This document shows positions 1 through 8,704 of a stretch of 64,000 nucleotides of DNA, in pieces. The stretch's first letter is position 1, and each line of letters begins with the position of its first letter. The DNA lies in contig CAZCXZ010000002.1 of NCBI GenBank assembly GCA_964502705.1, positions 9,937 through 73,936 of the forward strand. The letters are read 5' to 3'. The notes beneath the pieces were generated by a model that was given only the letters and a program-made list of their open reading frames with translations, did no database searches and had not been told where the DNA came from. Source of the stretch: Berkiella sp964502705 (GTDB lineage: Bacteria > Pseudomonadota > Gammaproteobacteria > Berkiellales > Berkiellaceae). A program made the position numbers and the translations under genes.

Positions 1-1737
1 TTTGAAAGAGCAACATTATTTGGATTGGAAATTATCAGCCGACGTAAAGTCAGTTACGAAAAAATTTCACCGATTGAGGCAAGAAAATTATTTATTTTGC
101 AAGGGTTCGTTGAGCAGCAATTAAATACGCGTTGCCACTTTTATGCGAAGAACTGCCAAACCATTGCTAATCTAAAAGCATTAGAAGACAGAACGCGTCG
201 GCAGGTGATATTAGTTGATGAAAATGTAGTCTATGAATTTTATGAAAAGAATTTGCCGCCAAATATTATGTCGGTCAATGCTTTAGAGCAGTGGGCTAAA
301 CATCATGATGATAGCATTCTGTTCATTCAAGAAGCTGATTTTGGATTTACTAAAGAGAGTGCAACGTGGGAGCAGCTGTTTCCATCTGAATTAGTCGTTG
401 ATGAAAAACCTTATCCGTTGCAATATAAATTTGATCTGGCAGCCGAAGACGATGGTGTGACACTCCAAGTGCCGATCGAATCACTTGCGAAGTTGCAAGC
501 GCATAATTTTTCCTGGTTAATTGAAGGTTTAATTGCAGAGAAAATAGCCTTTTATTTGAAGGCATTGCCAAAGCGCCTAAGGGTTATGTTAGCGCCACTT
601 CCTGAAACGATTGCAAAAGCTGCAAATGAGCTGGATAGAAACCAACCCTTGGAATTGGCATTACGTCATTTTGTTGCAGATAAATTGGGCATGAAACTAG
701 ACATCGCTATTTGGGAACATGTGTTTCTACCTGCGCATTTGAGTATGCACTTTGTTATTTTAGGTTCTCAAAAAGAAATACTCGCATCGGGCGATGATTT
801 GTCATCACTATATGAAAAGTTACATGAAAAATTCAGTAGCAAGATGACAGAACAGAATCCATTAGAGAAAACCAATATTATTCAGTGGGATTTTGGAAAC
901 CTACCAGAGCGTCATGTTCAGCAAAAAAACAGTTTGCAGTTGATTTATTATCCGGCCTTGCTAGATGCGCAAACCAGTGTTTCTATTAAGCTTTATGACA
1001 ATCCTGATGTGGCACGCTTTTGTCATAGTATCGGTTTAGCACGGCTTTATTTATTAACCTGCAAAGATGCTGCCACCTTTATTAAAAAACAGATTCAATC
1101 CCAAAAGAAAAGTTTTGCGATAACGAATAGTCCATTGGGCGAATATGCTGTATTCATTGATGAGCTGCTATTAGGTGCGAGCTTGCACACATTTTCGGAC
1201 AACACGATCCGCACGCTAGAAGGTTTTAGCAAACAATTAAATGCCAATCGTAACGATCTGGTTACCAAAGCGAATACGTTAATCAATGCAGCGAAAGAGT
1301 GGATCATCTTACATCAGCAAATTGAAAGTGTGATGTATCGTTTGGCAGACAAACCGTCTAAAGAGATGAGTGTGGTGATTAACGATGTTAACGATCAGTT
1401 AAAAGACTTGTTCATGCAGCATTTTATGCAGCGGGTACCTTGGGTAACCTTGTTGCGTTACACCATTTATTTAAAAGGCATTTTGATCCGTCTAGAAAAG
1501 TTGCCACGACTATTGCCACGCGATAAAGAAGCGATGGCAATATTAAACAAGATCCAAAAGGCATATGAAAGCAAACTTGCTTCAAAAAAGCAGACCTTTT
1601 TGCATTGGGATGATCCCTTACTATTGTTCCGTTTTAAATTAGAAGAGTTCCGTATTTCCTTGTTTGCCGAGAAATTAGGAACCCAGGAAGTGGTCTCAGA
1701 GGTAAGATTACTTAAACTTTTAGAAAAACTAGGGTAG
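1..1737 (+). CDS. hrpA: ATP-dependent RNA helicase HrpA, C-terminal part (5' end outside window)
   Basis: The reading frame is open from base 1, so the gene starts upstream of the window; about 578 C-terminal residues are visible. HrpA is a DEAH-box RNA helicase of about 1300 residues. The helicase core is not in the window. What is seen is the HrpA-specific C-terminal region (DUF3418 type), beginning with a segment reading FERATLFGLEIISRRKVSYEK, the junction found in HrpA proteins. The rest is a charged helical region with no membrane segment. The stop is at 1735-1737, followed 33 bases later by the next gene on the same strand, so co-transcription is possible. In E. coli HrpA has been linked to fimbrial mRNA processing and to rescue of stalled ribosomes; the role here is inferred by homology. 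The assignment is confident, although the catalytic motifs cannot be checked. Confidence 0.85.
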   Translation, partial: FERATLFGLEIISRRKVSYEKISPIEARKLFILQGFVEQQLNTRCHFYAKNCQTIANLKALEDRTRRQVILVDENVVYEFYEKNLPPNIMSVNALEQWAKHHDDSILFIQEADFGFTKESATWEQLFPSELVVDEKPYPLQYKFDLAAEDDGVTLQVPIESLAKLQAHNFSWLIEGLIAEKIAFYLKALPKRLRVMLAPLPETIAKAANELDRNQPLELALRHFVADKLGMKLDIAIWEHVFLPAHLSMHFVILGSQKEILASGDDLSSLYEKLHEKFSSKMTEQNPLEKTNIIQWDFGNLPERHVQQKNSLQLIYYPALLDAQTSVSIKLYDNPDVARFCHSIGLARLYLLTCKDAATFIKKQIQSQKKSFAITNSPLGEYAVFIDELLLGASLHTFSDNTIRTLEGFSKQLNANRNDLVTKANTLINAAKEWIILHQQIESVMYRLADKPSKEMSVVINDVNDQLKDLFMQHFMQRVPWVTLLRYTIYLKGILIRLEKLPRLLPRDKEAMAILNKIQKAYESKLASKKQTFLHWDDPLLLFRFKLEEFRISLFAEKLGTQEVVSEVRLLKLLEKLG

Positions 1738-1770
1738 ATTGTACCAAGGACATCTAAAGGAATAGATACC

Positions 1771-4700
1771 ATGAGAACTGCCCTTCACTGCTGGTTGGTC
1801 TTTTTTTGTTTGTTATTCACTGCCGTCGGTGCAGCGCAAACCGCAAATGATAAGCCCTCATCCATTCCAGACGTACTCAACCCATGGAAAGGCTGGGTCC
1901 TCAAAGGCTACGAAGAGCAACTCTGCCCCATTCCTTATAATAATCAAGAAGAACACATCTGTGTTTGGCCTAGCGACTTAAAACTTAATGTCGGGCGCGA
2001 AAAAGCCTCCTTCACGTTAAAAGTGGTTAATTATATGGAAGGCTGGGTCGTGTTACCGGGTGATAATGATAATTGGCCTCAAGATATCAAAGTGAATGCT
2101 AAATCGTTCCCCCAGAGCACTCATCAAGGGATGCCAGCGGTTTTATTGCCTGCTGGAGAATATACCATTGAGGGCAGTCTCAATTGGGACCGCATGCCAG
2201 ACTTTATTCAAATCCCTACCAATGTGGGTACAGTGAATGTGGTACTGAATGATAAACCGATAGATCAACCTGACCGTGATAGAACGGGTAAAATTTGGCT
2301 AAGCCGCCAGATGATGCAACCTGTTGAACATAAAGAACAAGATTCAATTAGTGTTAAAGTCTATCGGCTGATCCATGATGATGTTCCTTTACAACAAACC
2401 ACCCTATTAAGATTGCGTGTTTCAGGGCAAGCACGTGAAATTAATTTAGGTCCGGTGTTATTGCCAAATTCCCTTCCTTTGCGTATCGACAGCCCGCTGC
2501 CCACTCGCTTAGAAGATAATGGTTTGCTACGTGTGCAAGTCAAACCGGGTATTTATGAAATAAATATCGAGAGTCGCTTTTTGGGCCAGCAAGATAAGCT
2601 CGATTTCCAATCTGCTGCCCTGCCAATGCCAGCAAATGAAATATGGTCATTCCAGCAGCAAAATGAATTACGACTGGTTGATATTCAAGGTGCACAAAGT
2701 ATTGATCCACAACAAACGGATATGCCGGTTGCTTGGCGAGAGTTTCCTGCCTTTTTATTAGAAAAAGGCAAGTCGTTGAAATTGACCGAATTGCGCCGTG
2801 GGCAAGAAGCACGCAGAGCTGAACAACTTAATCTACAGCGCAAAATGTGGTTAGATTTTTCTGGCAAAGGCTATACCTTGCAAGACATGATGACCGGAAC
2901 GATCGAGCAACATTGGCGATTGCGGCAGTTAGCGCCCTATGAATTAGGCAGGGTCAGTATTGATGGCCAAGATAAATTAATTACCACCGTTAATAATGAA
3001 GGTCCTGGTGTTGAAATTCGTCAGGGTATCTTAAATATGACGGCGGTGAGTCGCATTAATAGTGCCGTCTTAAAAATGCCTGCAGTCGGTTGGGATGTGG
3101 ATGTTCAATCGCTGATGACACAATTACATTTACCACCGGGGTGGATGTTATTAGGTGCCTGGGGTGTGGATACGGCTAACGAAGCGTGGATACAACAATG
3201 GACATTGCTTGATTTGTTTATTGTGTTAGTGATTGCTGCTGCCACCTTGAAATTGATTGGTTGGCGTTGGGGATTAGTCGCGTTATTCATGATCACATTC
3301 ACCTATCAAGAGCGTGGTGCACCAACTTATAGCTGGTTAAATCTCATCGCAAGTTTGGCATTGATCATGGTATTGCCACAAACCAGCACGGCAAGACGTT
3401 GGGTTATTTATTACTTCAGAATCAGCTTTGTGTATTTACTGTTAATCGCGTTGCCATTCATGGTCATGCAAGTGCGTAACGCCATTTACCCACAACTGAC
3501 TTTGCCGAATGGTGTTGCCGTCATGATGCAACACGAAGGGGCATTGATGGGTAGAGCAGAAAGAGCACCGCAAGTTGCGATGGAAGCACTTAATGCGCCA
3601 TTAGGAAAGCAAAAAGCGTTTGCTGACAGCGGCATGGCAGCAGGTTCGGTTGGCAGTATGCCAGAACCTAAGCCAGAACGAAATTTAGAAGATTACGACC
3701 CCAATGCAAAATTACAAACCGGTCCTGGCGTGCCCATTTGGTATTGGAATCAATATACCTTGAATTGGAATGGTCCTGTGACGATGGATCAAACGCTGAC
3801 ATTGTGGCTGTTAAGTGCGAAGGTGACTTCCGTGTTAAAAGTGTTACAAGTGCTATTGATGCTCGCGCTAATTTTCGCTTTATTCAGAGCACAGAAGCCT
3901 ATTAAAAATGACGACTTGCCAGCTAAGAGTGCCCCAGGTGGTGCCATGCTGGGAATGTTCATTCTCGCCAGTCTTTGCATGAGCATGATGCCAAAATCAG
4001 CGAAAGCGGATATTCCTGATCAAGTGTTATTAACACAATTACGTGAACGGCTATTAGAGCCGCCAACGTGTTTGCCCGAGTGTGCCGATATCAGCCGAAT
4101 GCAAGTTGAAGCAGATGGTAATAAATTAGTTTTGCGCATGAAAGCCAACATCACCTCGCAAGTGGCGATTCCTATTCCCAGCACATTAGATAAATGGGTG
4201 CCGCGTACGGTGCTTGTAAACAATGTGGCTGCAAAAAATTTGCAGTACGATGCTAACCAACAATTATGGTTACATTTACCTCAGGGCGTGCATGATATTG
4301 TCATGGAAGGTTTAATTGGGGAACAAGACAAATTTGAAGTCGGTGTTCCGTTAAAACCAAAAGAAATTACACAAATGGTAAGTGGGTGGACCATTGAAGG
4401 CATTAATCACCAAAAGCTTCAAGGGAATCATCTGTATTTTAACCGCGTGAAAGAAGCCAAAGAAGAAACTAAAGCCACGCAAAATAATCTACAAGCGGCC
4501 AGAATTCCACCCTTTGTGTTACTGAGAAAAACGCTCAATTTAGGTTTAGAGTGGGAAATTACCAATGAGGTTAAAAGACTGGCTCCGATGCAAGGAGCCA
4601 TCGAGATAAATGTACCTTTATTGGCAGGTGAATCCGTACTTTCTGATAAGGTTCAAGTCAAAGACGGAAAAGCTTGGGTAACATTAGGTGCGAACGAGAA

Positions 4701-5868
4701 TCAAATCGTTTGGCGATCTAAAATTCCTCACAGTAAATCCATCACGTTAACTGCAGCTAAGGATCCCAGTCTAAAACAAATTTGGCTAATCGATGCTATT
4801 TCACAATGGCATTGTACTTTCACCGGGATCCCGATGATCCATCAAAACAATATATTAAATCGCTACATGCCAACTTTTGAACCTTGGAATGGTGAAAGTG
4901 TCACTATCGAGATCACAAGGCCTGCGCCGGTTCCAGGTAGCACGATTACGATTGATGATACGCGCTTAAGTTTGAAATTGGGTAAAAGATTAACTGAGGG
5001 CAATTTAGGTTTTACGGCGCGTGCGAGTGAAGGTGGGGCACATGCTTTTAACATTCCTCCTTCAGCAGTCTTATTAGATGTCTTGATTAATGGTTTGAGC
5101 CAACCAATTAATGCCAAACAAGGTGAGATCACTATTCCTTTGAATCCTGGTACGCAAAGAGTTGAAGTCAGTTGGCAGGAGCCTCATCCCATTTCGCATT
5201 TTTATCGATCGCCGGTTGTGGATTTACATATGCCAAGTAGTAATGGCGTGATTGATCTCAATATCAGCAAAAATCGTTGGATATTAATGCTCGGCGGGCC
5301 TGTTGTTGGGCCTGCAGTCTTATTCTGGGGATTATTATTCGTATTGCTCATTGCTTCGGTTGCGCTTGGTCGTTCACAGTTAACGCCCTTACGTAGTTGG
5401 GAATGGTTTTTATTGGTTCTTGGTTTAACGTTAGCAACACCGATGGCATTGATAATTTTGGTTGCTTGGTTTGTTGCAATGAACAAAAGAAAAAATATTT
5501 CAGCAACCATGAAGACGAGTGCATTCCAATGGATGCAAGTTGGATTAGTATTGTTAACACTTGCATTCGTAGTTAGTTTGTTTACAAGTATATCGCAAGG
5601 CTTATTAGATACACCGAAAATGCAGCTTAGCGGACCGATGATTAATATAGTGCAATCACAATTTATGTATGGTGATAGTTACCAATTACAATGGTATCAA
5701 GATATTTCTCGGGAAAAACTCGCACAAGCTTGGGTGATTTCATTGCCGATGTATGTGTACAGAATCTTAATGCTGCTATGGGCATTATGGCTTGCCTTCT
5801 CATTAGTGAAATGGTTACGTTGGGGGTGGGATTGTTTTGCAACACAAGGGTATTGGAAAGAGCGTTAA
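1771..5868 (+). CDS. Very large uncharacterised membrane protein with signal peptide and internal signal-like segment
   Basis: I do not recognise the family. The 1365-residue product starts with a typical signal peptide (about residues 1-22, ending AVGAAQ). Residues 25-475 look like a beta-rich extracytoplasmic region. A cluster of hydrophobic segments follows at about 479-512, 519-537, 546-568, 677-705 and 724-741. The last of these ends MPKSAKADIPDQ, which resembles a second signal peptide with an AKA cleavage site in the middle of the chain. A second beta-rich region covers about 745-1165, and four more membrane segments lie at about 1170-1198, 1206-1237, 1250-1271 and 1329-1351. The AAAGGA Shine-Dalgarno sequence about 9 bases upstream supports the ATG. 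The two halves have the same layout (exported domain then membrane cluster), so an ancient duplication or fusion of two membrane-anchored envelope proteins is plausible. Function unknown. Confidence 0.75.
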   Translation: MRTALHCWLVFFCLLFTAVGAAQTANDKPSSIPDVLNPWKGWVLKGYEEQLCPIPYNNQEEHICVWPSDLKLNVGREKASFTLKVVNYMEGWVVLPGDNDNWPQDIKVNAKSFPQSTHQGMPAVLLPAGEYTIEGSLNWDRMPDFIQIPTNVGTVNVVLNDKPIDQPDRDRTGKIWLSRQMMQPVEHKEQDSISVKVYRLIHDDVPLQQTTLLRLRVSGQAREINLGPVLLPNSLPLRIDSPLPTRLEDNGLLRVQVKPGIYEINIESRFLGQQDKLDFQSAALPMPANEIWSFQQQNELRLVDIQGAQSIDPQQTDMPVAWREFPAFLLEKGKSLKLTELRRGQEARRAEQLNLQRKMWLDFSGKGYTLQDMMTGTIEQHWRLRQLAPYELGRVSIDGQDKLITTVNNEGPGVEIRQGILNMTAVSRINSAVLKMPAVGWDVDVQSLMTQLHLPPGWMLLGAWGVDTANEAWIQQWTLLDLFIVLVIAAATLKLIGWRWGLVALFMITFTYQERGAPTYSWLNLIASLALIMVLPQTSTARRWVIYYFRISFVYLLLIALPFMVMQVRNAIYPQLTLPNGVAVMMQHEGALMGRAERAPQVAMEALNAPLGKQKAFADSGMAAGSVGSMPEPKPERNLEDYDPNAKLQTGPGVPIWYWNQYTLNWNGPVTMDQTLTLWLLSAKVTSVLKVLQVLLMLALIFALFRAQKPIKNDDLPAKSAPGGAMLGMFILASLCMSMMPKSAKADIPDQVLLTQLRERLLEPPTCLPECADISRMQVEADGNKLVLRMKANITSQVAIPIPSTLDKWVPRTVLVNNVAAKNLQYDANQQLWLHLPQGVHDIVMEGLIGEQDKFEVGVPLKPKEITQMVSGWTIEGINHQKLQGNHLYFNRVKEAKEETKATQNNLQAARIPPFVLLRKTLNLGLEWEITNEVKRLAPMQGAIEINVPLLAGESVLSDKVQVKDGKAWVTLGANENQIVWRSKIPHSKSITLTAAKDPSLKQIWLIDAISQWHCTFTGIPMIHQNNILNRYMPTFEPWNGESVTIEITRPAPVPGSTITIDDTRLSLKLGKRLTEGNLGFTARASEGGAHAFNIPPSAVLLDVLINGLSQPINAKQGEITIPLNPGTQRVEVSWQEPHPISHFYRSPVVDLHMPSSNGVIDLNISKNRWILMLGGPVVGPAVLFWGLLFVLLIASVALGRSQLTPLRSWEWFLLVLGLTLATPMALIILVAWFVAMNKRKNISATMKTSAFQWMQVGLVLLTLAFVVSLFTSISQGLLDTPKMQLSGPMINIVQSQFMYGDSYQLQWYQDISREKLAQAWVISLPMYVYRILMLLWALWLAFSLVKWLRWGWDCFATQGYWKER

Positions 5869-5968
5869 GTTTTTTGTAGCGGCGGTAATTTTTTGATACG
5901 ATGTTGCGATCGTCATCTTTGACTCAGAGCTTTTTTTTGCAGAGTAAGGCAATACGGTGCTGAGCATA

Positions 5969-6022
5969 TTGAAGAGTAGTGGCTAACAGCGTTATATTAT
6001 GCCTCGTTAAGAATTATTAACG
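5969..6022 (+). promoter_or_regulatory. Predicted porin promoter with inverted repeat at the start site
   Basis: TTGAAG at 5969-5974 and TATATT at 5993-5998, separated by 18 bases, form a reasonable sigma70-type promoter. Just downstream, CGTTAA (6005-6010) and TTAACG (6017-6022) form a 6+6+6 inverted repeat covering the expected transcription start, a usual operator position. The porin ATG lies about 90 bases further on, preceded by GGGAGAG. This is prediction from sequence only. Confidence 0.35.
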
Positions 6023-6112
6023 CGGATTCAGGTTTTATGCACTTTCATGCTCAGTCACTATTTAGTAGCAAGTGCCTTTAACCGTTATGCATTCCAATGG
6101 GAGAGTTTGTAA

Positions 6113-7516
6113 ATGAGCAAAATGACAAATAGTAGGCTAGCCTTATTGGCTTTAGCGGGCTTAGGCGCCGTTGCATCAGCACCTGCATTCGCTGATAACA
6201 TGACGGTTGACTCAAGAGGCGGCTTGGAAGTGTTCCAAAGCAGTTCCAAAGACTATTGGTTCCGCTTCGGTGGTCGATTAATGTTCGATCAAGCTTGGTT
6301 TGACGTTGGTGATAACCAACCCGGCTTCCCAAGTGGCGCACAAATCCGTAACGCACGTGTCAGCCTCAAAGGCGGCGTGGGTTCACACTGGGTTTATAAA
6401 TTAGACGTCGATTTCGTTGACTCAGCAGGTAATAACGGCCGTTCACGTTTTGGTGAAGCATGGTTAGGTTATGATGCTTGCGACGCATTCTTCTTCGCAT
6501 TAGGTCAAGTGAGTGTTCCGTTCGGTCTTGAAAACTGGGGTAGCTCCAGCGATACGCCGTTCATGGAATTATCCATGCCTACCAACGCTTTTGCTCCTGA
6601 TTACGGTTTAGGTTTATATGCTGAATGGCATGGCCAAATCATTACTTTAGCGGGCGCAATCTACCATCCAGGTGGCGCAGGTCAAAGACAAACAGGCGAT
6701 GTGATTTCTTCACCTGCTCGTGACGCTGCTTTAGTTAACGCGAACAACCCATTAGGTCTTGTACCTGGTAGTGGTCCTTTCGGTAGCGCTCCTGGTAGCG
6801 ACACCCTTGGTGCTGCAGCGCGTTTCACTTTCTCACCTGTACATGATAACTACACTGTTTACCACGCGGGTATTTCAGGTCGTTATGAAGACAGACATAA
6901 CGAAGCAAATGGCTTCGATTACTTCACCGGTATGGAAGTTCGTGCTCGTCAAACGCCAGTATTGTTTACCAACATCCCACCTAACTCAGTTAAAGACGCA
7001 CAAGTCTATGGCTTTGAATTAGCTGGCCGTTGGGGACCAATGATTCTGCAAGGCGAATACATGTGGGCTCGTGCTAACCGTGATGATATTTATCCAGTTA
7101 ACGATTTACGTAATCCTGCTGGCGACCAAAAATATCATGGTTACTATGTTGAAGCTTCATACGTGTTAACCGGCGAAACCAAAGAATACGATTTCAACAG
7201 CGGAACATTTGGTGCTGTACATCCTAAGTGCCGTGGTGGTGCGTGGGAAATCTTGGCGCGTCATAGCTATGTAAACTTGTTGGATAACCAACAACTAGCT
7301 AGCAACCCATATTTCTTCTTTATCGACTTCCCAGTTGATAACTTCACCAACTTTGTTGATCAAACCGATATCGTTGGTTCGTCACATGCAACAACCGTTG
7401 GTTTAACCTGGTGGGTTAACGATAACGTTAGATTCTTGGCTAACTACAATCGTACATCCTTACCTGCTGACTCTAGCATAAGCATCTTAGGCTTACGCGG
7501 TCAGGTTATCTGGTAG
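6113..7516 (+). CDS. Phosphate-selective porin O/P family outer-membrane protein
   Basis: The 467-residue product has a signal peptide (cleavage expected after APAFA, about residue 27), then a beta-barrel of the Porin_O_P (OprP/OprO) type. Family hallmarks are the early FRFGGRLMFDQAWFD strand, the YKLDVDFVD strand, an EAWLGYD segment followed by ALGQVSVPFGLEN, and repeated aromatic-girdle strands through to the C-terminal LRGQVIW with a terminal aromatic residue typical of outer-membrane barrels. It sits in the outer membrane as a likely trimeric channel. Whether it is phosphate-selective is not determined: OprP-like Arg/Lys ladders cannot be judged by eye, and many relatives are general porins. 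The start is set by GGGAGAG eight bases upstream. A strong terminator follows, so it is probably a single-gene unit. Confidence 0.85.
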   Translation: MSKMTNSRLALLALAGLGAVASAPAFADNMTVDSRGGLEVFQSSSKDYWFRFGGRLMFDQAWFDVGDNQPGFPSGAQIRNARVSLKGGVGSHWVYKLDVDFVDSAGNNGRSRFGEAWLGYDACDAFFFALGQVSVPFGLENWGSSSDTPFMELSMPTNAFAPDYGLGLYAEWHGQIITLAGAIYHPGGAGQRQTGDVISSPARDAALVNANNPLGLVPGSGPFGSAPGSDTLGAAARFTFSPVHDNYTVYHAGISGRYEDRHNEANGFDYFTGMEVRARQTPVLFTNIPPNSVKDAQVYGFELAGRWGPMILQGEYMWARANRDDIYPVNDLRNPAGDQKYHGYYVEASYVLTGETKEYDFNSGTFGAVHPKCRGGAWEILARHSYVNLLDNQQLASNPYFFFIDFPVDNFTNFVDQTDIVGSSHATTVGLTWWVNDNVRFLANYNRTSLPADSSISILGLRGQVIW

Positions 7517-7526
7517 TCAAACTAAT

Positions 7527-7559
7527 AAAAAAGCCCTGTTTTACAGGGCTTTTTTTTTT
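7527..7559 (+). terminator. Rho-independent terminator after the porin gene
   Basis: AAGCCCTG (7531-7538) pairs with CAGGGCTT (7544-7551) around a 5-base loop, and the stem is followed by a run of nine further T. The flanking A tract can extend the stem. This is a textbook intrinsic terminator 11 bases after the porin stop codon. Confidence 0.93.
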
Positions 7560-7642
7560 GCAAAAAATAAAATCACGGTTGTACTTATTCACCCAACAGC
7601 TAAACTAATAACAGAAATATTTTAATTTATTGGGTGAGAGAT

Positions 7643-8704
7643 ATGCGCCGCTTATTGTCTTGTGCACTACTTAGCGCCCTGTTATGGGGTTGTCAGAAGA
7701 CGAATCCTCATCCACTTGATCCTTTCGAAGGCATCAATCGAGAAATCTATGGCTTGAATAAAACGCTGGATAAAGCGTTATTCAAACCCGTTGCTTATAT
7801 CTATTGGCAATACTTACCAACGCCATTTCAAATGGGGATTGGTAACTTTTACGATAACTTAAGAGAAATACCTAACGTCGCGAACGATATCTTGCAAGGA
7901 AAGTTTGCTTACGCAGCGCACGATGCGAGCCGCTTCTTGATTAACTCAACGCTCGGTATTGGTGGATTTTTTAATCCCGCAGGAAGCTTAGGGTTACAAC
8001 ATCGTAGAGAAGATTTTGGTCAAACCCTTTATGTTTGGGGCTATGAAGAATCTGCTTATATCGTTTTACCATTATTAGGACCCAGCACTATCCGTGATAC
8101 GGTGGGCTTGGCGGTTGATTATTATGCCTTTAGTGTTTGGCCTTGGATCCATGATGATGAATGGCGTTATGGCTTATTAGCAGTCGATTTAATCGACTTG
8201 CGTGCACGGTTATTGCGTCATGAGGCGGTCATTAGCACGGTTGCGGTAGATGAATATGCCTTTATTCGTGATGCCTATTTCCAACGTCGTCAGTATCTCG
8301 TTAATAACGAATTTGTTAACGATGCTAACGGCGATGGGTTGAATGATATTGAAGACCCTTACACTGGACCCACCAGTAGCAGCGATGCGAAGTTAGAAGC
8401 GCAGACACAATCCACAAGTAAAACGAATGCTGACAGCGATTTACCAAAAGTAAAAGACGATACACTACCCAAGGTGAAAGATGATGCCTTGCCTAAGGTA
8501 AAAGACGAAGACTTACCGAAAGTAACAGATAATAAAGCGACTGATAAACCACTAAGCAAATTGGCGGACAAGGCTGATAAAACAGATAAAGCAAAAACGC
8601 CAGCAACAAAAGAACAAACCAAAGTCGAGGTTACGCAGTCGGATGCTAAAACATCTAAAACGAGTTCTAGCACCCAAACTGTGACACCTAAAAAAGCGGA
8701 TTAG
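7643..8704 (+). CDS. mlaA: MlaA (VacJ) family lipoprotein with repetitive C-terminal extension
   Basis: MlaA is the outer-membrane lipoprotein of the Mla pathway that removes misplaced phospholipids from the outer leaflet. A lipobox (LLWGC) places the acylated Cys at about residue 17 from the ATG at 7643. That ATG is preferred over the in-frame GTG at 7634, because GGGTGAGAG just upstream of the ATG is a good ribosome site and the GTG lies inside it. Core motifs are visible: DPFEGINREIYGLN, DNLREIPNVANDILQGK, STLGIGGFFNPA, EDFGQTLYVWG and LPLLGPSTIRD. The usual MlaA is about 250 residues. This one continues for about 110 more, through a DANGDGLNDIEDP segment resembling a calcium-binding loop, four tandem LPKVKD units and a Lys/Thr/Ser-rich tail. 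The tail is probably disordered and its role is unknown. No other mla genes are in the window. Confidence 0.88.
   Translation: MRRLLSCALLSALLWGCQKTNPHPLDPFEGINREIYGLNKTLDKALFKPVAYIYWQYLPTPFQMGIGNFYDNLREIPNVANDILQGKFAYAAHDASRFLINSTLGIGGFFNPAGSLGLQHRREDFGQTLYVWGYEESAYIVLPLLGPSTIRDTVGLAVDYYAFSVWPWIHDDEWRYGLLAVDLIDLRARLLRHEAVISTVAVDEYAFIRDAYFQRRQYLVNNEFVNDANGDGLNDIEDPYTGPTSSSDAKLEAQTQSTSKTNADSDLPKVKDDTLPKVKDDALPKVKDEDLPKVTDNKATDKPLSKLADKADKTDKAKTPATKEQTKVEVTQSDAKTSKTSSSTQTVTPKKAD
8438..8533 (+). repeat. Four 24-base tandem repeats inside mlaA
   Basis: Four in-frame 24-base units (8438, 8462, 8486 and 8510) encode DLPKVKDD, TLPKVKDD, ALPKVKDE and DLPKVTDN. Silent third-position differences between units suggest the copies are not recent and that the peptide sequence is maintained. 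Confidence 0.9.

Noticed and set aside
8359..8673. Minus-strand ORF of 104 codons with Ser/Leu-rich repeats
   Set aside because: Antisense shadow of the LPKVKD repeats in mlaA.
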